Positions 1-7,624 of a stretch of DNA of 22,014 nt are shown here, piece by piece; the stretch's first letter is position 1; each line of letters opens with the position of its first letter. Below the pieces are notes generated by a model that saw nothing but the letters and a program-made list of their open reading frames with translations, did no database searches and was not told the origin of the DNA. The stretch is from JBAYJS01 sp041664985 (lineage in GTDB: Bacteria; Patescibacteriota; Patescibacteriia; Buchananbacterales; UBA6539). A program made the position numbers and the translations under genes. The stretch is from positions 1-22,014 of the forward strand of contig JBAYJS010000018.1 in assembly GCA_041664985.1 (NCBI GenBank). Reading direction: 5' to 3'.

Positions 1-1358
1 AAACAGTTTTTATCACAATTCCCATGGGGCTGATTTATCGTAATATTATCAAAACCGGTATTACCAAACAGCTCAAAGATGCCGGCTTTAAAGTGGTTAT
101 TTTAAGCCCGGCCTATAAAGATCAAATTTTTATTGACGAAATGACCAAGGAAGGTTTAATCGTTGAGCCGCTTTTTGCTTACTTACCCAAGGGTTTGGAA
201 ATGGCAATTGTTAACTTCAGCAATAACCTGGTTTTTACCGAAACAACCAAGGTAAAATTAGCTGTTGAAAGAGATAATAAAAACTACGGTGCTTGGCTTT
301 CAAAAATTTTAATTTATAAGCTTTTTGGTCAAAGCCTTTGGCTAAAGAATTTATTGGAAAAAATAGACAATAAATATTTTGTTAAAAATTTATATCAGGA
401 CTTATTTCAAAAGTATAAGCCGGACTTAGTTTTTTCCACTCATTTGATTTATCACGACGACATTGAATTAATCAAAGAAGCTAAAAAAGCGGGGATTAAA
501 ACCGTTGGCATGGTAATGAGTTGGGATAATCTTACTTCCAAAGGTGCAGTTCACGTTAAAACCGACAAGCTGATTGTTTGGAATGAAATTATGAAAAAAG
601 AAGCGGTAGAACTAGCTGGTTTTAAACCCGAGGATGTGGTAATGACTGGTATCCCGCAATTTGATTTTTATTTTCAGCCGGATAAAATTGTTTCGCGCGA
701 AGAATTTTTTGCCAAAAATAATTTGGATCCAAATAAAAAATTAATTGTTTATGGTGCGGGCACCAATAAAACCACACCTAACGAACCGTCGGTTTTAAAA
801 ATTTTAAATGATTACATCAGTCAAGGTAAAATTGCTTATCCGGTCGAATTGATGTTACGCCTTCATCCTAAAGCTTTTCTAAGAAAAGAGTATGACTGGC
901 TAAAAAATTTAAAAAATATCAAATCGGAATCACCGGGCCGGTCGCTGGAAAGTTTTATGGATGTTTGGTTTCCAACCGATGAGGATATTTGGCATATGGT
1001 TAATTTGATTTACCATTGTGATTTGGTGATTAATACTTTTTCAACTTTTACCATTGACGCTTTTGGTTTTGGCAAGCCGGTAATTAATATTTGTTTTGAC
1101 GGTGAAAAAACCGATATCCCTTATGGCAAATCAGTTAGAAGATATTTTGATTACACTCATTATTTGCACATCATTAAAGGCAATGGCGTCAAAGTTGCCC
1201 ACAACAGTGAGGAACTGCTTTTGGCCATTAACGCTTATTTAAATGATCCCAAGCTTGATTTTTTAGGACGAGAAAATACTTTAAAACAGCAAGCTTATAT
1301 TTATGATAATCAATCAGCTCAAAGAGTAATTAATTATCTTTTATTACAATTAGAGTAA
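1..1358 (+). CDS. GT-B-fold glycosyltransferase-like protein, 5'-partial
   Basis: The gene runs off the left edge. The reading frame is open from base 3 to the stop at 1356-1358, and the residues before the first ATG (base 24) read TVFITIP, a typical beta-strand start of a GT-B Rossmann domain. The ATG at 24 is therefore internal and the true start lies outside the window. Visible pieces, numbered from that ATG, are an N-terminal Rossmann half with KVVILSPAY (23-31), MSWDNLTSKG (165-174), TGIPQFD (208-214) and a C-terminal donor-binding half with RLHPKA and VINTFSTFTIDAFGFGKP. The TGxPxFD and ST...D...GKP patterns resemble CDP-glycerol glycerophosphotransferase/surface-carbohydrate transferases. 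No signal peptide is visible, so a cytoplasmic or membrane-peripheral enzyme is likely. It precedes the CBS-dehydrogenase by 7 bases. The fold is fairly sure; donor and acceptor are unknown. Confidence 0.7.
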   Translation, partial: TVFITIPMGLIYRNIIKTGITKQLKDAGFKVVILSPAYKDQIFIDEMTKEGLIVEPLFAYLPKGLEMAIVNFSNNLVFTETTKVKLAVERDNKNYGAWLSKILIYKLFGQSLWLKNLLEKIDNKYFVKNLYQDLFQKYKPDLVFSTHLIYHDDIELIKEAKKAGIKTVGMVMSWDNLTSKGAVHVKTDKLIVWNEIMKKEAVELAGFKPEDVVMTGIPQFDFYFQPDKIVSREEFFAKNNLDPNKKLIVYGAGTNKTTPNEPSVLKILNDYISQGKIAYPVELMLRLHPKAFLRKEYDWLKNLKNIKSESPGRSLESFMDVWFPTDEDIWHMVNLIYHCDLVINTFSTFTIDAFGFGKPVINICFDGEKTDIPYGKSVRRYFDYTHYLHIIKGNGVKVAHNSEELLLAINAYLNDPKLDFLGRENTLKQQAYIYDNQSAQRVINYLLLQLE

Positions 1359-1365
1359 ATAAATT

Positions 1366-3084
1366 ATGAACAAAAGAATTAAACCAATTTTAGTCAACCC
1401 TCAAAAAACCATCAGACAAGTTATGGTAATTATTGATAAAGCACCAAAACAAAATCCGCCTGCGCCAGCCGGATTAATTTTGGTTGTTGATAAAAATAAT
1501 ACTTTGTTGGGTATTGCCACTGATGGAGATATTCGTCGGGCGGTTATAAAAAATATTAATCTCAATCTGCCGATTAGCGAGATAATGAATAAAGATCCAT
1601 TTGTGGTTGAAAATAAATTTTCTCGGACGGAAGTACTTTCCCAAATTTACGAAGAAATAAAACGGCGAAATATTGTTAGTAAAAGAATTGATAAAATTAT
1701 TATTGTCAACGCTAAAAAACAGGTGGAGGATGTTGTCAGTTTTTTTGAGGTTTGGAAAAACAGCGAAATTAAAGTTAAAGAAATTTGCGTGGTGGGTTTA
1801 GGTTATGTTGGTTTAACTTTAGCTTTGACCTATGCTGATGCCGGTTTTTATGTTGTTGGGATTGAAAGTCAAAAAGAAGTTTTTGATTTATTGACCAAAG
1901 GTCAGCCGCATTTTCATGAAGTTGGTATTGATTCTTTGCTTAAATATCATTTGAATAAAAATTTCGTGGTCAGAAATAAATTAACCACGGCGCCAAGCGA
2001 TGTTTATTTTCTCTGTGTCGGCACACCGGTTGAAAAAAATAAAAAGCCGAATTTAGCTTATCTCAAAAAAGCGACTGAGCAAATCGGCGGAGTTTTAAAA
2101 GAAGGGGATTTGGTTGTTTTGCGCTCAACCGTGCCTTTGGGTTCAACCCGAAATTTTGTAATTCCGATTCTAGAAAAGCTTTCCGGGCTGAAAGCCGGCA
2201 AGGATTTTCACGTGGCTTTTGCCCCGGAACGAACCGCCGAAGGTAAAGCTTTGGAAGAATTGAAAACTTTGCCGCAAATTATCGGCGGAATTGATAAAGT
2301 CAGTGCTGAAATGGCCGGTAATTTGTTCAGTCTTTTAACCTCAACAATTGTCATGGTTGATTCATTGGAAGCGGCTGAATTGGTTAAATTGATCAATAAT
2401 ACTTATCGCGATATCACTTTTGGTTTTGCCAATGAATTGGCCTTGGTTTGTGATAAGTTAAAATTAGATACGGTCAAAGTAATTGAAGCGGCCAATAAAG
2501 GCTATGAGCGCAGTAATGTGCCTTTGCCCAGTCCGGGTGTTGGCGGCGCTTGCTTGGTTAAAGATCCCTACATTTTTATTGATTCTTTAAAGCCCTATGG
2601 CTATCAAATGAAATTTCCGGCTTTGGGTCGCCAAATTAACGAGCAAATGCCAAAGTTTGTTGCTGATAAAGTCTTTTCTTTTCTGGCCAAAAATAAAATT
2701 GACGAGCAAAAAGCCAAAATTTTTATCGTTGGTTTTGCTTTTAAGGGCCAACCGGAAACTTCCGATATTAGAAATTCAACCACTTTAGATTTACTTGATT
2801 TATTGAAACCAAAGCTAAAAAATATTTACGGTTTTGATCCGGTTGCTCAATCTAAGGATGTCAGGTTATATGGTGTAAAAACCGTTGATCCGGCCGATGG
2901 TTTTGACCAGGCTGATTGCGTGATTATCATGAACAATCATGACTCTTACGAAAATTGGCCAATTTATAAGTATTTAAAAAAAACCAATAAGCCCGCTTTG
3001 TTTTTAGACACCTGGCATTTGTTTTCCAAAGAGGTGGTGGAAAAAATCAAAGGTATTACTTACGACGGTTTAGGTATTGATTAA
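1366..3084 (+). CDS. CBS-domain pair fused to UDP-sugar 6-dehydrogenase (WecC/UGDH family)
   Basis: This is a 572-residue, two-part protein. Residues ~5-130 form a CBS pair of the kind usually fused to sugar nucleotidyltransferases, marked by ATDGDIRRAV (~62-71) and an EIMNKDP second-repeat start. Residues ~140-570 are a complete NAD-dependent nucleotide-sugar dehydrogenase: GLGYVGL (144-150) binds NAD, APERTAEGKALEEL is the conserved linker motif, PGVGGACLVKD contains the catalytic Cys396, and GFAFKG...SDIRNS marks the UDP-binding C-terminal domain. The family oxidises UDP-hexose or UDP-HexNAc at C6 to the uronate by two NAD-dependent steps; the PER/ACLVKD wording is closer to the UDP-ManNAc/GlcNAc group, but the substrate cannot be fixed by eye. 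The CBS pair could bind a nucleotide and gate activity. The gene sits 7 bases after the GT and 8 before the next gene, so it is co-transcribed. Confidence 0.9.
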   Translation: MNKRIKPILVNPQKTIRQVMVIIDKAPKQNPPAPAGLILVVDKNNTLLGIATDGDIRRAVIKNINLNLPISEIMNKDPFVVENKFSRTEVLSQIYEEIKRRNIVSKRIDKIIIVNAKKQVEDVVSFFEVWKNSEIKVKEICVVGLGYVGLTLALTYADAGFYVVGIESQKEVFDLLTKGQPHFHEVGIDSLLKYHLNKNFVVRNKLTTAPSDVYFLCVGTPVEKNKKPNLAYLKKATEQIGGVLKEGDLVVLRSTVPLGSTRNFVIPILEKLSGLKAGKDFHVAFAPERTAEGKALEELKTLPQIIGGIDKVSAEMAGNLFSLLTSTIVMVDSLEAAELVKLINNTYRDITFGFANELALVCDKLKLDTVKVIEAANKGYERSNVPLPSPGVGGACLVKDPYIFIDSLKPYGYQMKFPALGRQINEQMPKFVADKVFSFLAKNKIDEQKAKIFIVGFAFKGQPETSDIRNSTTLDLLDLLKPKLKNIYGFDPVAQSKDVRLYGVKTVDPADGFDQADCVIIMNNHDSYENWPIYKYLKKTNKPALFLDTWHLFSKEVVEKIKGITYDGLGID

Positions 3085-3092
3085 AAACAATC

Positions 3093-4259
3093 ATGAAATA
3101 CATTATCACTAACTTTGCTTATGGCTATGGGCCGTTTTTACGAACGACGGAATTAGCGATTGCGGTTAGTGATTTGTTGTCTAAAAAAATCGGTGAGAAA
3201 ATCGGCGTGATCGTGCCTTGGGTTTACGGTCAAAAGCAAAAAGATATCATGCAAGAGCAATTCGCCGATTTGATTAAAACCCGAACGGATTTTTTGCTTT
3301 TGGATAAAAATTTAGGCAAACAGCTTGATTCGGTTTTTTACGGCCAAAAAAGTTACAGTCAAGCTTTGGCGTATTTAGTCAAAAATGGCAACGAGGTCAG
3401 AAAGAATGTTTGGCAATATTTTGATGATGGTTTGAGTACAGAAAATTTTTTGGGTCAAAAAGTTGAAATTAAAAAAAATGATATTTTGTTGGAAATTAAC
3501 CGTAATTGTCGGATTGATTTTAATTTTGAATATTCTTATCAAGCCAGTTTTGCTTATGCTTCAGAAATTTTAATTCAAGCGCAAAAAGATAATATTAGTT
3601 TAATTGACAAAGAAATAATCAAACCAGCGATTGCTTGGTTTGCTCAAATTGAAAAAAAACAGCAAATTAATTTTATTGCCGAACCGGCAACCTTTTTTTA
3701 TTTGGGTGCTAGCCGGAAAAAACTTTACCAAACCGAGCAAAGAACGCCGCCGAATTTAACTTTACCCAAAAGACTAGAGGCAAAAATTGAAAAGGGAATT
3801 TACGTAACTGTTACTGGTATTCCTGGATTAGATCGGTTATTTGCCGAAGCGAAGAAAATTGGTTTAAAAATTTATACCAATCAGCCTAATATAATTGCCG
3901 GCAGCGAAAAAATTTCGCCGCAAATTTTAGGCAATAAAAATATTTTATTGCATTTTGCCCGCAGCGGCTGGGGTTCGATTTGGCTTTCGCAGTTTACCAA
4001 TACGCCGTTTATCGCTCTGGTTTACGAAAAAAACGATGACCCAGAAATTTATTACAACAATTTATGTTTGGAAAAAACCGGTCTGGGTAAAATTTATTCG
4101 GGTCAACCTTTGGCTGAATTATTAAAATTTAAAGATCAATACGAAACCAAAGTTTCAGAAATTAATCAATATTTATTAGATCAATATAAAACTTTAGACG
4201 GTATTAGTTATACCGCCCAAAAAATTGCCAATCATTATTTAAATTCTAATTTGTTATAA
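3093..4259 (+). CDS. Putative GT-B glycosyltransferase-like protein
   Basis: This 388-residue protein matches no family I can name firmly. It starts with a nucleotide-binding-like strand (YIITNFAYGYGPFLRTTELA) and has a hydrophilic, Lys-rich middle. The C-terminal half has YVTVTGIPGLDRLF (~237-250), a short loop, then HFARSGWGSIWLSQFTNTPF (from His287). That last element resembles the MurG/GT28-type donor-site motif, in which a Gly-rich turn is followed by a helix and a 'PFI' strand. There are no membrane segments or signal peptide. The ATG at 3093 is the only reasonable start and has no Shine-Dalgarno. It lies between the dehydrogenase and the radical SAM gene with gaps of 8 and 4 bases. The likely role is transferring a sugar from an activated donor during glycan assembly, but this rests on fold-level resemblance only. 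Confidence 0.5.
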   Translation: MKYIITNFAYGYGPFLRTTELAIAVSDLLSKKIGEKIGVIVPWVYGQKQKDIMQEQFADLIKTRTDFLLLDKNLGKQLDSVFYGQKSYSQALAYLVKNGNEVRKNVWQYFDDGLSTENFLGQKVEIKKNDILLEINRNCRIDFNFEYSYQASFAYASEILIQAQKDNISLIDKEIIKPAIAWFAQIEKKQQINFIAEPATFFYLGASRKKLYQTEQRTPPNLTLPKRLEAKIEKGIYVTVTGIPGLDRLFAEAKKIGLKIYTNQPNIIAGSEKISPQILGNKNILLHFARSGWGSIWLSQFTNTPFIALVYEKNDDPEIYYNNLCLEKTGLGKIYSGQPLAELLKFKDQYETKVSEINQYLLDQYKTLDGISYTAQKIANHYLNSNLL

Positions 4260-4263
4260 TTTT

Positions 4264-5421
4264 ATGGGAAAAGAGATGATCATGGATACTGTTTTTCTCG
4301 GCGACAAAGACAACGACCAGTTAAATATTAAAATCAGGCTGGGTAATCTAATTGCTCAAGAACTGGCTCAACCAACTGCCGATTCGGCAAGACGTGATAT
4401 TTTAACCGAAATTCATCAGGTTTTGAATTCAGACAAAACTACGAATAATATCAGTGAAAGGGAAAATTTTAAATTTTCAATTTCACCTCAGGAATTGCAT
4501 TGGCTAGAAAAACATGATCAAACCAAATGGATTGAATATATTATTTATCGTTACAAATTCAAAATTTTTCCCAGTCAAAGAAAACTTTTGGATTTCCCTT
4601 TGTATCTATTGATTGAGCCAACCTCGGTTTGCAATTTAAACTGCGTCATGTGTTTTCAGGCCGATAAAACTTTTCGGACCAAAGAATTTATGGGTATGAT
4701 GGATTGGGAATTATTCAAAAAAATTGCCGACGAGGCTAAACAAAATAATTGTCACGCGATCACTTTGGCTTCCCGAGGAGAGCCGACACTGCATCCGGAT
4801 TTTGGGCGAATGCTTAAATATTTATTTGATCTGGGAATTTTGGATGTAAAAATCAATACCAACGCAACCAGGCTGACTGATTCGATTATTCACGATATTT
4901 TGGCTGCCCAGGTTAGCGAATGTGTTTTTTCGGTTGATGCAGCGACTAAAGAGACTTATGAAGAGATTAGAGTCGGTGGTAAATTTGAAGAAGTAGTAGC
5001 CAATGTTAAACGGTTTAAAGAGATTAGGGAAAAACATTATCCCAATTCACCAACCGTAACGCGAATTGCCGGAGTGAAAATTCGGCCGGATCAGGATGAA
5101 AAACAAATGTCTGAATTTTGGTCGGCGTTGGTTGATGAAGTGGTGATTAAATCAGCCGCCCCGCGCTGGGATACTTATAATAATGAGGCGGTCGGATTGA
5201 CTGATCCTTGCAGCCGACTTTGGCGGCAAATGTATGTTTGGTATGACGGTAAAGTTAATCCGTGTGATTTTGACTACAAATCGTATTTAAGTGTCGGTGA
5301 TGTTAACAATAATTCAATTAAAGAAATTTGGCTGGGTGAAAAATTTAGCCAATTGCGCCATGATCATCTAAATCAGGCGAGAAACAAGTATGTGCCTTGT
5401 GATCGCTGTCCTTTAGTTTAA
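4264..5421 (+). CDS. Radical SAM protein with twitch/SPASM-type C-terminal auxiliary cluster
   Basis: Residues ~112-300 are a radical SAM TIM-barrel: the CNLNCVMC motif (Cys123, Cys127, Cys130) provides the three ligands of the SAM-binding 4Fe-4S cluster, followed by SRGEPTLHPDF (the 'GGEP' strand) and SVDAATKETYEEIR. The tail has Cys316, Cys334, Cys379 and Cys382, the C-x17-C...C-x2-C spacing of a single auxiliary cluster (twitch) rather than a full seven-Cys SPASM, with the usual GDVNNNSIKEIW segment. About 110 residues precede the barrel and are not recognised. ATG codons at 4264, 4276 and 4282 are all in frame; GGGAAAAGAG ends 6 bases before 4282, so the real start may be 4282. Family members perform radical chemistry on sugars, peptides or cofactors. 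Its position between a sugar dehydrogenase and a NeuB homologue suggests a sugar-modifying role (inference). Confidence 0.85.
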   Translation: MGKEMIMDTVFLGDKDNDQLNIKIRLGNLIAQELAQPTADSARRDILTEIHQVLNSDKTTNNISERENFKFSISPQELHWLEKHDQTKWIEYIIYRYKFKIFPSQRKLLDFPLYLLIEPTSVCNLNCVMCFQADKTFRTKEFMGMMDWELFKKIADEAKQNNCHAITLASRGEPTLHPDFGRMLKYLFDLGILDVKINTNATRLTDSIIHDILAAQVSECVFSVDAATKETYEEIRVGGKFEEVVANVKRFKEIREKHYPNSPTVTRIAGVKIRPDQDEKQMSEFWSALVDEVVIKSAAPRWDTYNNEAVGLTDPCSRLWRQMYVWYDGKVNPCDFDYKSYLSVGDVNNNSIKEIWLGEKFSQLRHDHLNQARNKYVPCDRCPLV

Positions 5422-5427
5422 ATTATT

Positions 5428-6411
5428 ATGACTAAAAAAATTTCTGTTGCCGTTGTCGGTAAATCCGGCCAGGCGGCTAAAATAATATCAGCCGTCAAAA
5501 AATTTGAAAATGTTAATTTGCAATGGGTTTATTATCCTAAAAAAATTCAGCCAAACGATTTGCCTTTAACCGATGATTTTAACAATATTATCGAGTGCGA
5601 TGCGGTAATTATTGCTAGCCCGACTTATACTCATGCCGATTATTTAGATAAACTAAAAAATTTCAAAGGCTATATTCTAGTTGAAAAACCGGCAGTCTCA
5701 ACTTCAAAGGAATTAAGTCAGATTGAAAAATTTCCGGATGAATGGAAAAAGAGATTAAAAGTAAATTTTAATTTTCAATATTCAAAAATCGCCAGTTTAA
5801 TCGGGGAATTGGTTAATCGGCCTGAATTGGGCACGCCTATTACCTTAAATATTTATACCAGCCATGGTTTGGCGTTTAGTGACAAATATAAAGGTTCTTG
5901 GCGCAGCGATTTGAAATATTCTTTTGGTGTTTTGGAGCTCGTTGGTGTTCATTATCTTAATTTTGCCATTAGTTTATTTGGTCCGATTAAAAATTATCAA
6001 GCTAATTTGCAATGGAATGCCAGCCAAAATAATAATTTGCCGCCCGATACGGTTTTTTTAAGTTTGGTGATGGAAAAATCAGCAACTGTCAATCTTTTCC
6101 ACAGTTATGCCGGTCCACAACTTAATAAAATTTTATTGATTGGCACCAACGGTTATTTTGAGTATGATGGTAAAACCGCCAATTTATATTCGCCACGTGA
6201 GTCATATGACAGTCAAGGCAGATTTATTAGCCCGCCGGTTTTGGAAAAATACGATTTAGATTGGAGTTTAGCGTGGCAAGAAAGTCTTGATAATTCTTTG
6301 GCTGATTTTTTTAAAGTGGTTGAAAGCCAGAGTGAATTTTCCTTGAGTCAATTGGAAAATGCTTTTTTGGCTGCGAAGCCGATTTTTGAACTGAGAGAAA
6401 AAACTAAATAA
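5428..6411 (+). CDS. Gfo/Idh/MocA-family NAD(P)-dependent oxidoreductase
   Basis: At 327 residues this is normal for the family. The N-terminal Rossmann half starts VAVVGKSGQAAKII (7-20), a variant of the GxGxxG loop. IIASPTYTHADY (61-72) and VEKPAV (Glu86-Lys87-Pro88, with the family's catalytic/cofactor Lys) follow. The C-terminal half carries the substrate-site His175 in ELVGVHYLNFAISLFG. Members oxidise or reduce a ring hydroxyl/ketone of sugars, nucleotide sugars or inositols using NAD(P)H. Here it lies 6 bases after the radical SAM gene and 21 before the NeuB homologue. It is therefore a candidate for making or reducing a keto-sugar intermediate upstream of the NeuB condensation. The substrate is unknown. 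The ATG at 5428 follows an AATTATT stretch with no Shine-Dalgarno. Confidence 0.88.
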   Translation: MTKKISVAVVGKSGQAAKIISAVKKFENVNLQWVYYPKKIQPNDLPLTDDFNNIIECDAVIIASPTYTHADYLDKLKNFKGYILVEKPAVSTSKELSQIEKFPDEWKKRLKVNFNFQYSKIASLIGELVNRPELGTPITLNIYTSHGLAFSDKYKGSWRSDLKYSFGVLELVGVHYLNFAISLFGPIKNYQANLQWNASQNNNLPPDTVFLSLVMEKSATVNLFHSYAGPQLNKILLIGTNGYFEYDGKTANLYSPRESYDSQGRFISPPVLEKYDLDWSLAWQESLDNSLADFFKVVESQSEFSLSQLENAFLAAKPIFELREKTK

Positions 6412-6432
6412 ATTATTAAATATTATTTTATT

Positions 6433-7371
6433 ATGCCAAAAATAATTGTTGAGATTTGTCAAAATTTTAAAGGGGACAAAAAAATTCTCAAAGAAATGAT
6501 TTATCAGGCCAAAGCTTCTGGCGCTGATATTGCCAAAGTTCAATCTTATTTGTCGTCCGAACTAACACCCAGGCCGGAATTTGAAACCGAAAATCCAAGT
6601 GGGATTGTTCGGCCATATCAAGTCGAGTTTGACCGTTTAAAGTCAGCTGATTTAAGCGACGAAGATATGGCTTGGTTTGTTGCTGAATGTCGTAAAGTTG
6701 GTATTGAACCAATGACTACGATTTTTACCCGCCAGCGCATTCCTTATTTATCAACTCTTGATTGGTCACAAGTTAAAGTGGCTAGTTACGATTGTGCCAG
6801 TTATCCGATGATTTTAGAGCTCAAAGAAAAATTCAAACATCTTTATATTTCAACCGGCGCCACTTATGACGCTGAGATTGAAAAAACCGCCAAACTTTTG
6901 GCCGGAAAAAGTTTTAGTTTTATTCATTGCGTGACAATTTATCCAACGCCTTTGGCTGAACTTAATTTGGCGCGAATGCAGTGGCTTTCCCAATTTACCC
7001 CTTCGGTTGGATTTTCGGATCATTCTTTAGTTTCTCGCGATGGGATTTTAGCTTCACTTTCGGCTTTGGCTTTGGGTGCGGATGTAATTGAAAGACATTT
7101 TACAATTTTAGATCCAAGTGAAAGCAAAGACGGTCCGGTTTCCATTAATCCGGCTCAGCTTAAAGAATTAGCCGATTGGGCCAAAAAACCAAAAGTCGAA
7201 ATTTTGGAATATGTCAAAAAAAATGTTGATAATTGGCAGCAGGTGATCGGTCAGCCGACGCGGGAAATGAGCCAAGCTGAAATTAATAATCGCGCTTATT
7301 ACCGTGGCCGGTTTGCCTCAAAAGTAGGGGATGAATGGATTTATAATTGGCAAGATAAAAAAGTTTTCTAA
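6433..7371 (+). CDS. NeuB-family (N-acetylneuraminate/nonulosonate) synthase lacking a SAF domain
   Basis: The family condenses phosphoenolpyruvate with an N-acyl-aldohexose to give a 2-keto-3-deoxy nonulosonic acid. Visible family marks in order are VEIC-N (Glu7, Asn11), GADIAKVQ (30-37, Lys35), KVASYDCASYP, STGATYDAEI (140-149), FIHCVTIYPTP (163-173), GFSDHS (193-198) and VIERHF (218-223). The metal/PEP-site stretch reads SKDGPVS (231-237), where most relatives have Asp-His, so the His is replaced by Gly. The protein ends at 312 residues, about 30-40 short of typical NeuB. The C-terminal antifreeze-like/SAF domain is missing, and only a short tail with NRAYYRGRFAS replaces it. It is the last gene of the first operon. 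The cognate NeuA lies beyond the inverted gene. Sialic, legionaminic, pseudaminic and Kdn-type products cannot be told apart from sequence alone. Confidence 0.85.
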   Translation: MPKIIVEICQNFKGDKKILKEMIYQAKASGADIAKVQSYLSSELTPRPEFETENPSGIVRPYQVEFDRLKSADLSDEDMAWFVAECRKVGIEPMTTIFTRQRIPYLSTLDWSQVKVASYDCASYPMILELKEKFKHLYISTGATYDAEIEKTAKLLAGKSFSFIHCVTIYPTPLAELNLARMQWLSQFTPSVGFSDHSLVSRDGILASLSALALGADVIERHFTILDPSESKDGPVSINPAQLKELADWAKKPKVEILEYVKKNVDNWQQVIGQPTREMSQAEINNRAYYRGRFASKVGDEWIYNWQDKKVF

Positions 7372-7488
7372 TTTGAGATTTATTAGTATTAAGTATGATA
7401 TATTTGCTTTGGCTAGTGGTTTTTAACTCCATTAAAGGTTTTAAGCAATAAGTTTTTTGGTGTATTAAAAATTTAAATAATAAAAATT
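7372..7488. other. A+T-rich spacer after the NeuB gene
   Basis: This spacer of about 117 bases is strongly A+T-rich. I see no gene, tRNA or clear terminator in it. A short frame of 18 codons beginning at 7396 has no ribosome binding site and I do not call it. How transcription of the first operon ends is not obvious unless the adjacent hairpin repeat does the job. Confidence 0.5.
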
Positions 7489-7549
7489 CCCCTCACCCGG
7501 TCCCGATAAATCGGGCCCACCCTCTCCCCATTGAAATGGGGGCGAGGGT
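7489..7549. repeat. REP-like/cloverleaf repeat with two nested hairpins
   Basis: An outer CCCCTC (7489-7494) faces GAGGG (7544-7548). Inside are two perfect hairpins: CCCGAT/ATCGGG (7502-7507 with 7510-7515, 2-base loop) and CCCCATT/AATGGGG (7526-7532 with 7535-7541, 2-base loop). The element is G+C-rich in an A+T-rich spacer. Its CCCTCACCC...CCCTCTCCCC wording is that of dispersed intergenic repeats seen in many bacterial genomes. There is no T-run after it on either strand, so it is not a classical terminator. It could be a repetitive extragenic palindrome, an mRNA-end stabiliser or a recombination hot spot. Only one copy lies in this window, so its dispersed nature is inferred. Confidence 0.7.
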
Positions 7550-7571
7550 AAATTATCTGTAAATTTGAATT

Positions 7572-7609
7572 AAAAAAAGAAGCGGGTTCACCAAAAGTGA
7601 TCCCGCTTT
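7572..7609 (-). terminator. Rho-independent terminator of the minus-strand GT gene
   Basis: Read on the minus strand, AAGCGGG pairs with CCCGCTT (7602-7608 with 7580-7586). The inner CAC/GTG pairs extend the stem (7589-7591 with 7597-7599) around a 5-base loop. The A-run at 7572-7578 gives the downstream U-tract. It begins about 15 bases after the TAG at 7625-7627. The plus strand has no T-run after the stem, so it works only for the minus-strand gene. Confidence 0.88.
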
Positions 7610-7624
7610 GAGTTCAAGGTGCAA

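Noticed and set aside
4264..5421. Full seven-Cys SPASM domain in the radical SAM protein
   Set aside because: Only four cysteines (316, 334, 379, 382) are present in the tail, enough for one auxiliary cluster.
7373..7399. Promoter-like TTGAGA...TATGAT after the NeuB gene
   Set aside because: The spacer is 15 bases and nothing lies downstream on the plus strand but the repeat and the back of the inverted gene. A relic of a former promoter is possible but unsupported.
7396..7452. 18-codon hydrophobic frame in the spacer
   Set aside because: It has no ribosome binding site, is too short to judge, and such frames are expected by chance in A+T-rich DNA.
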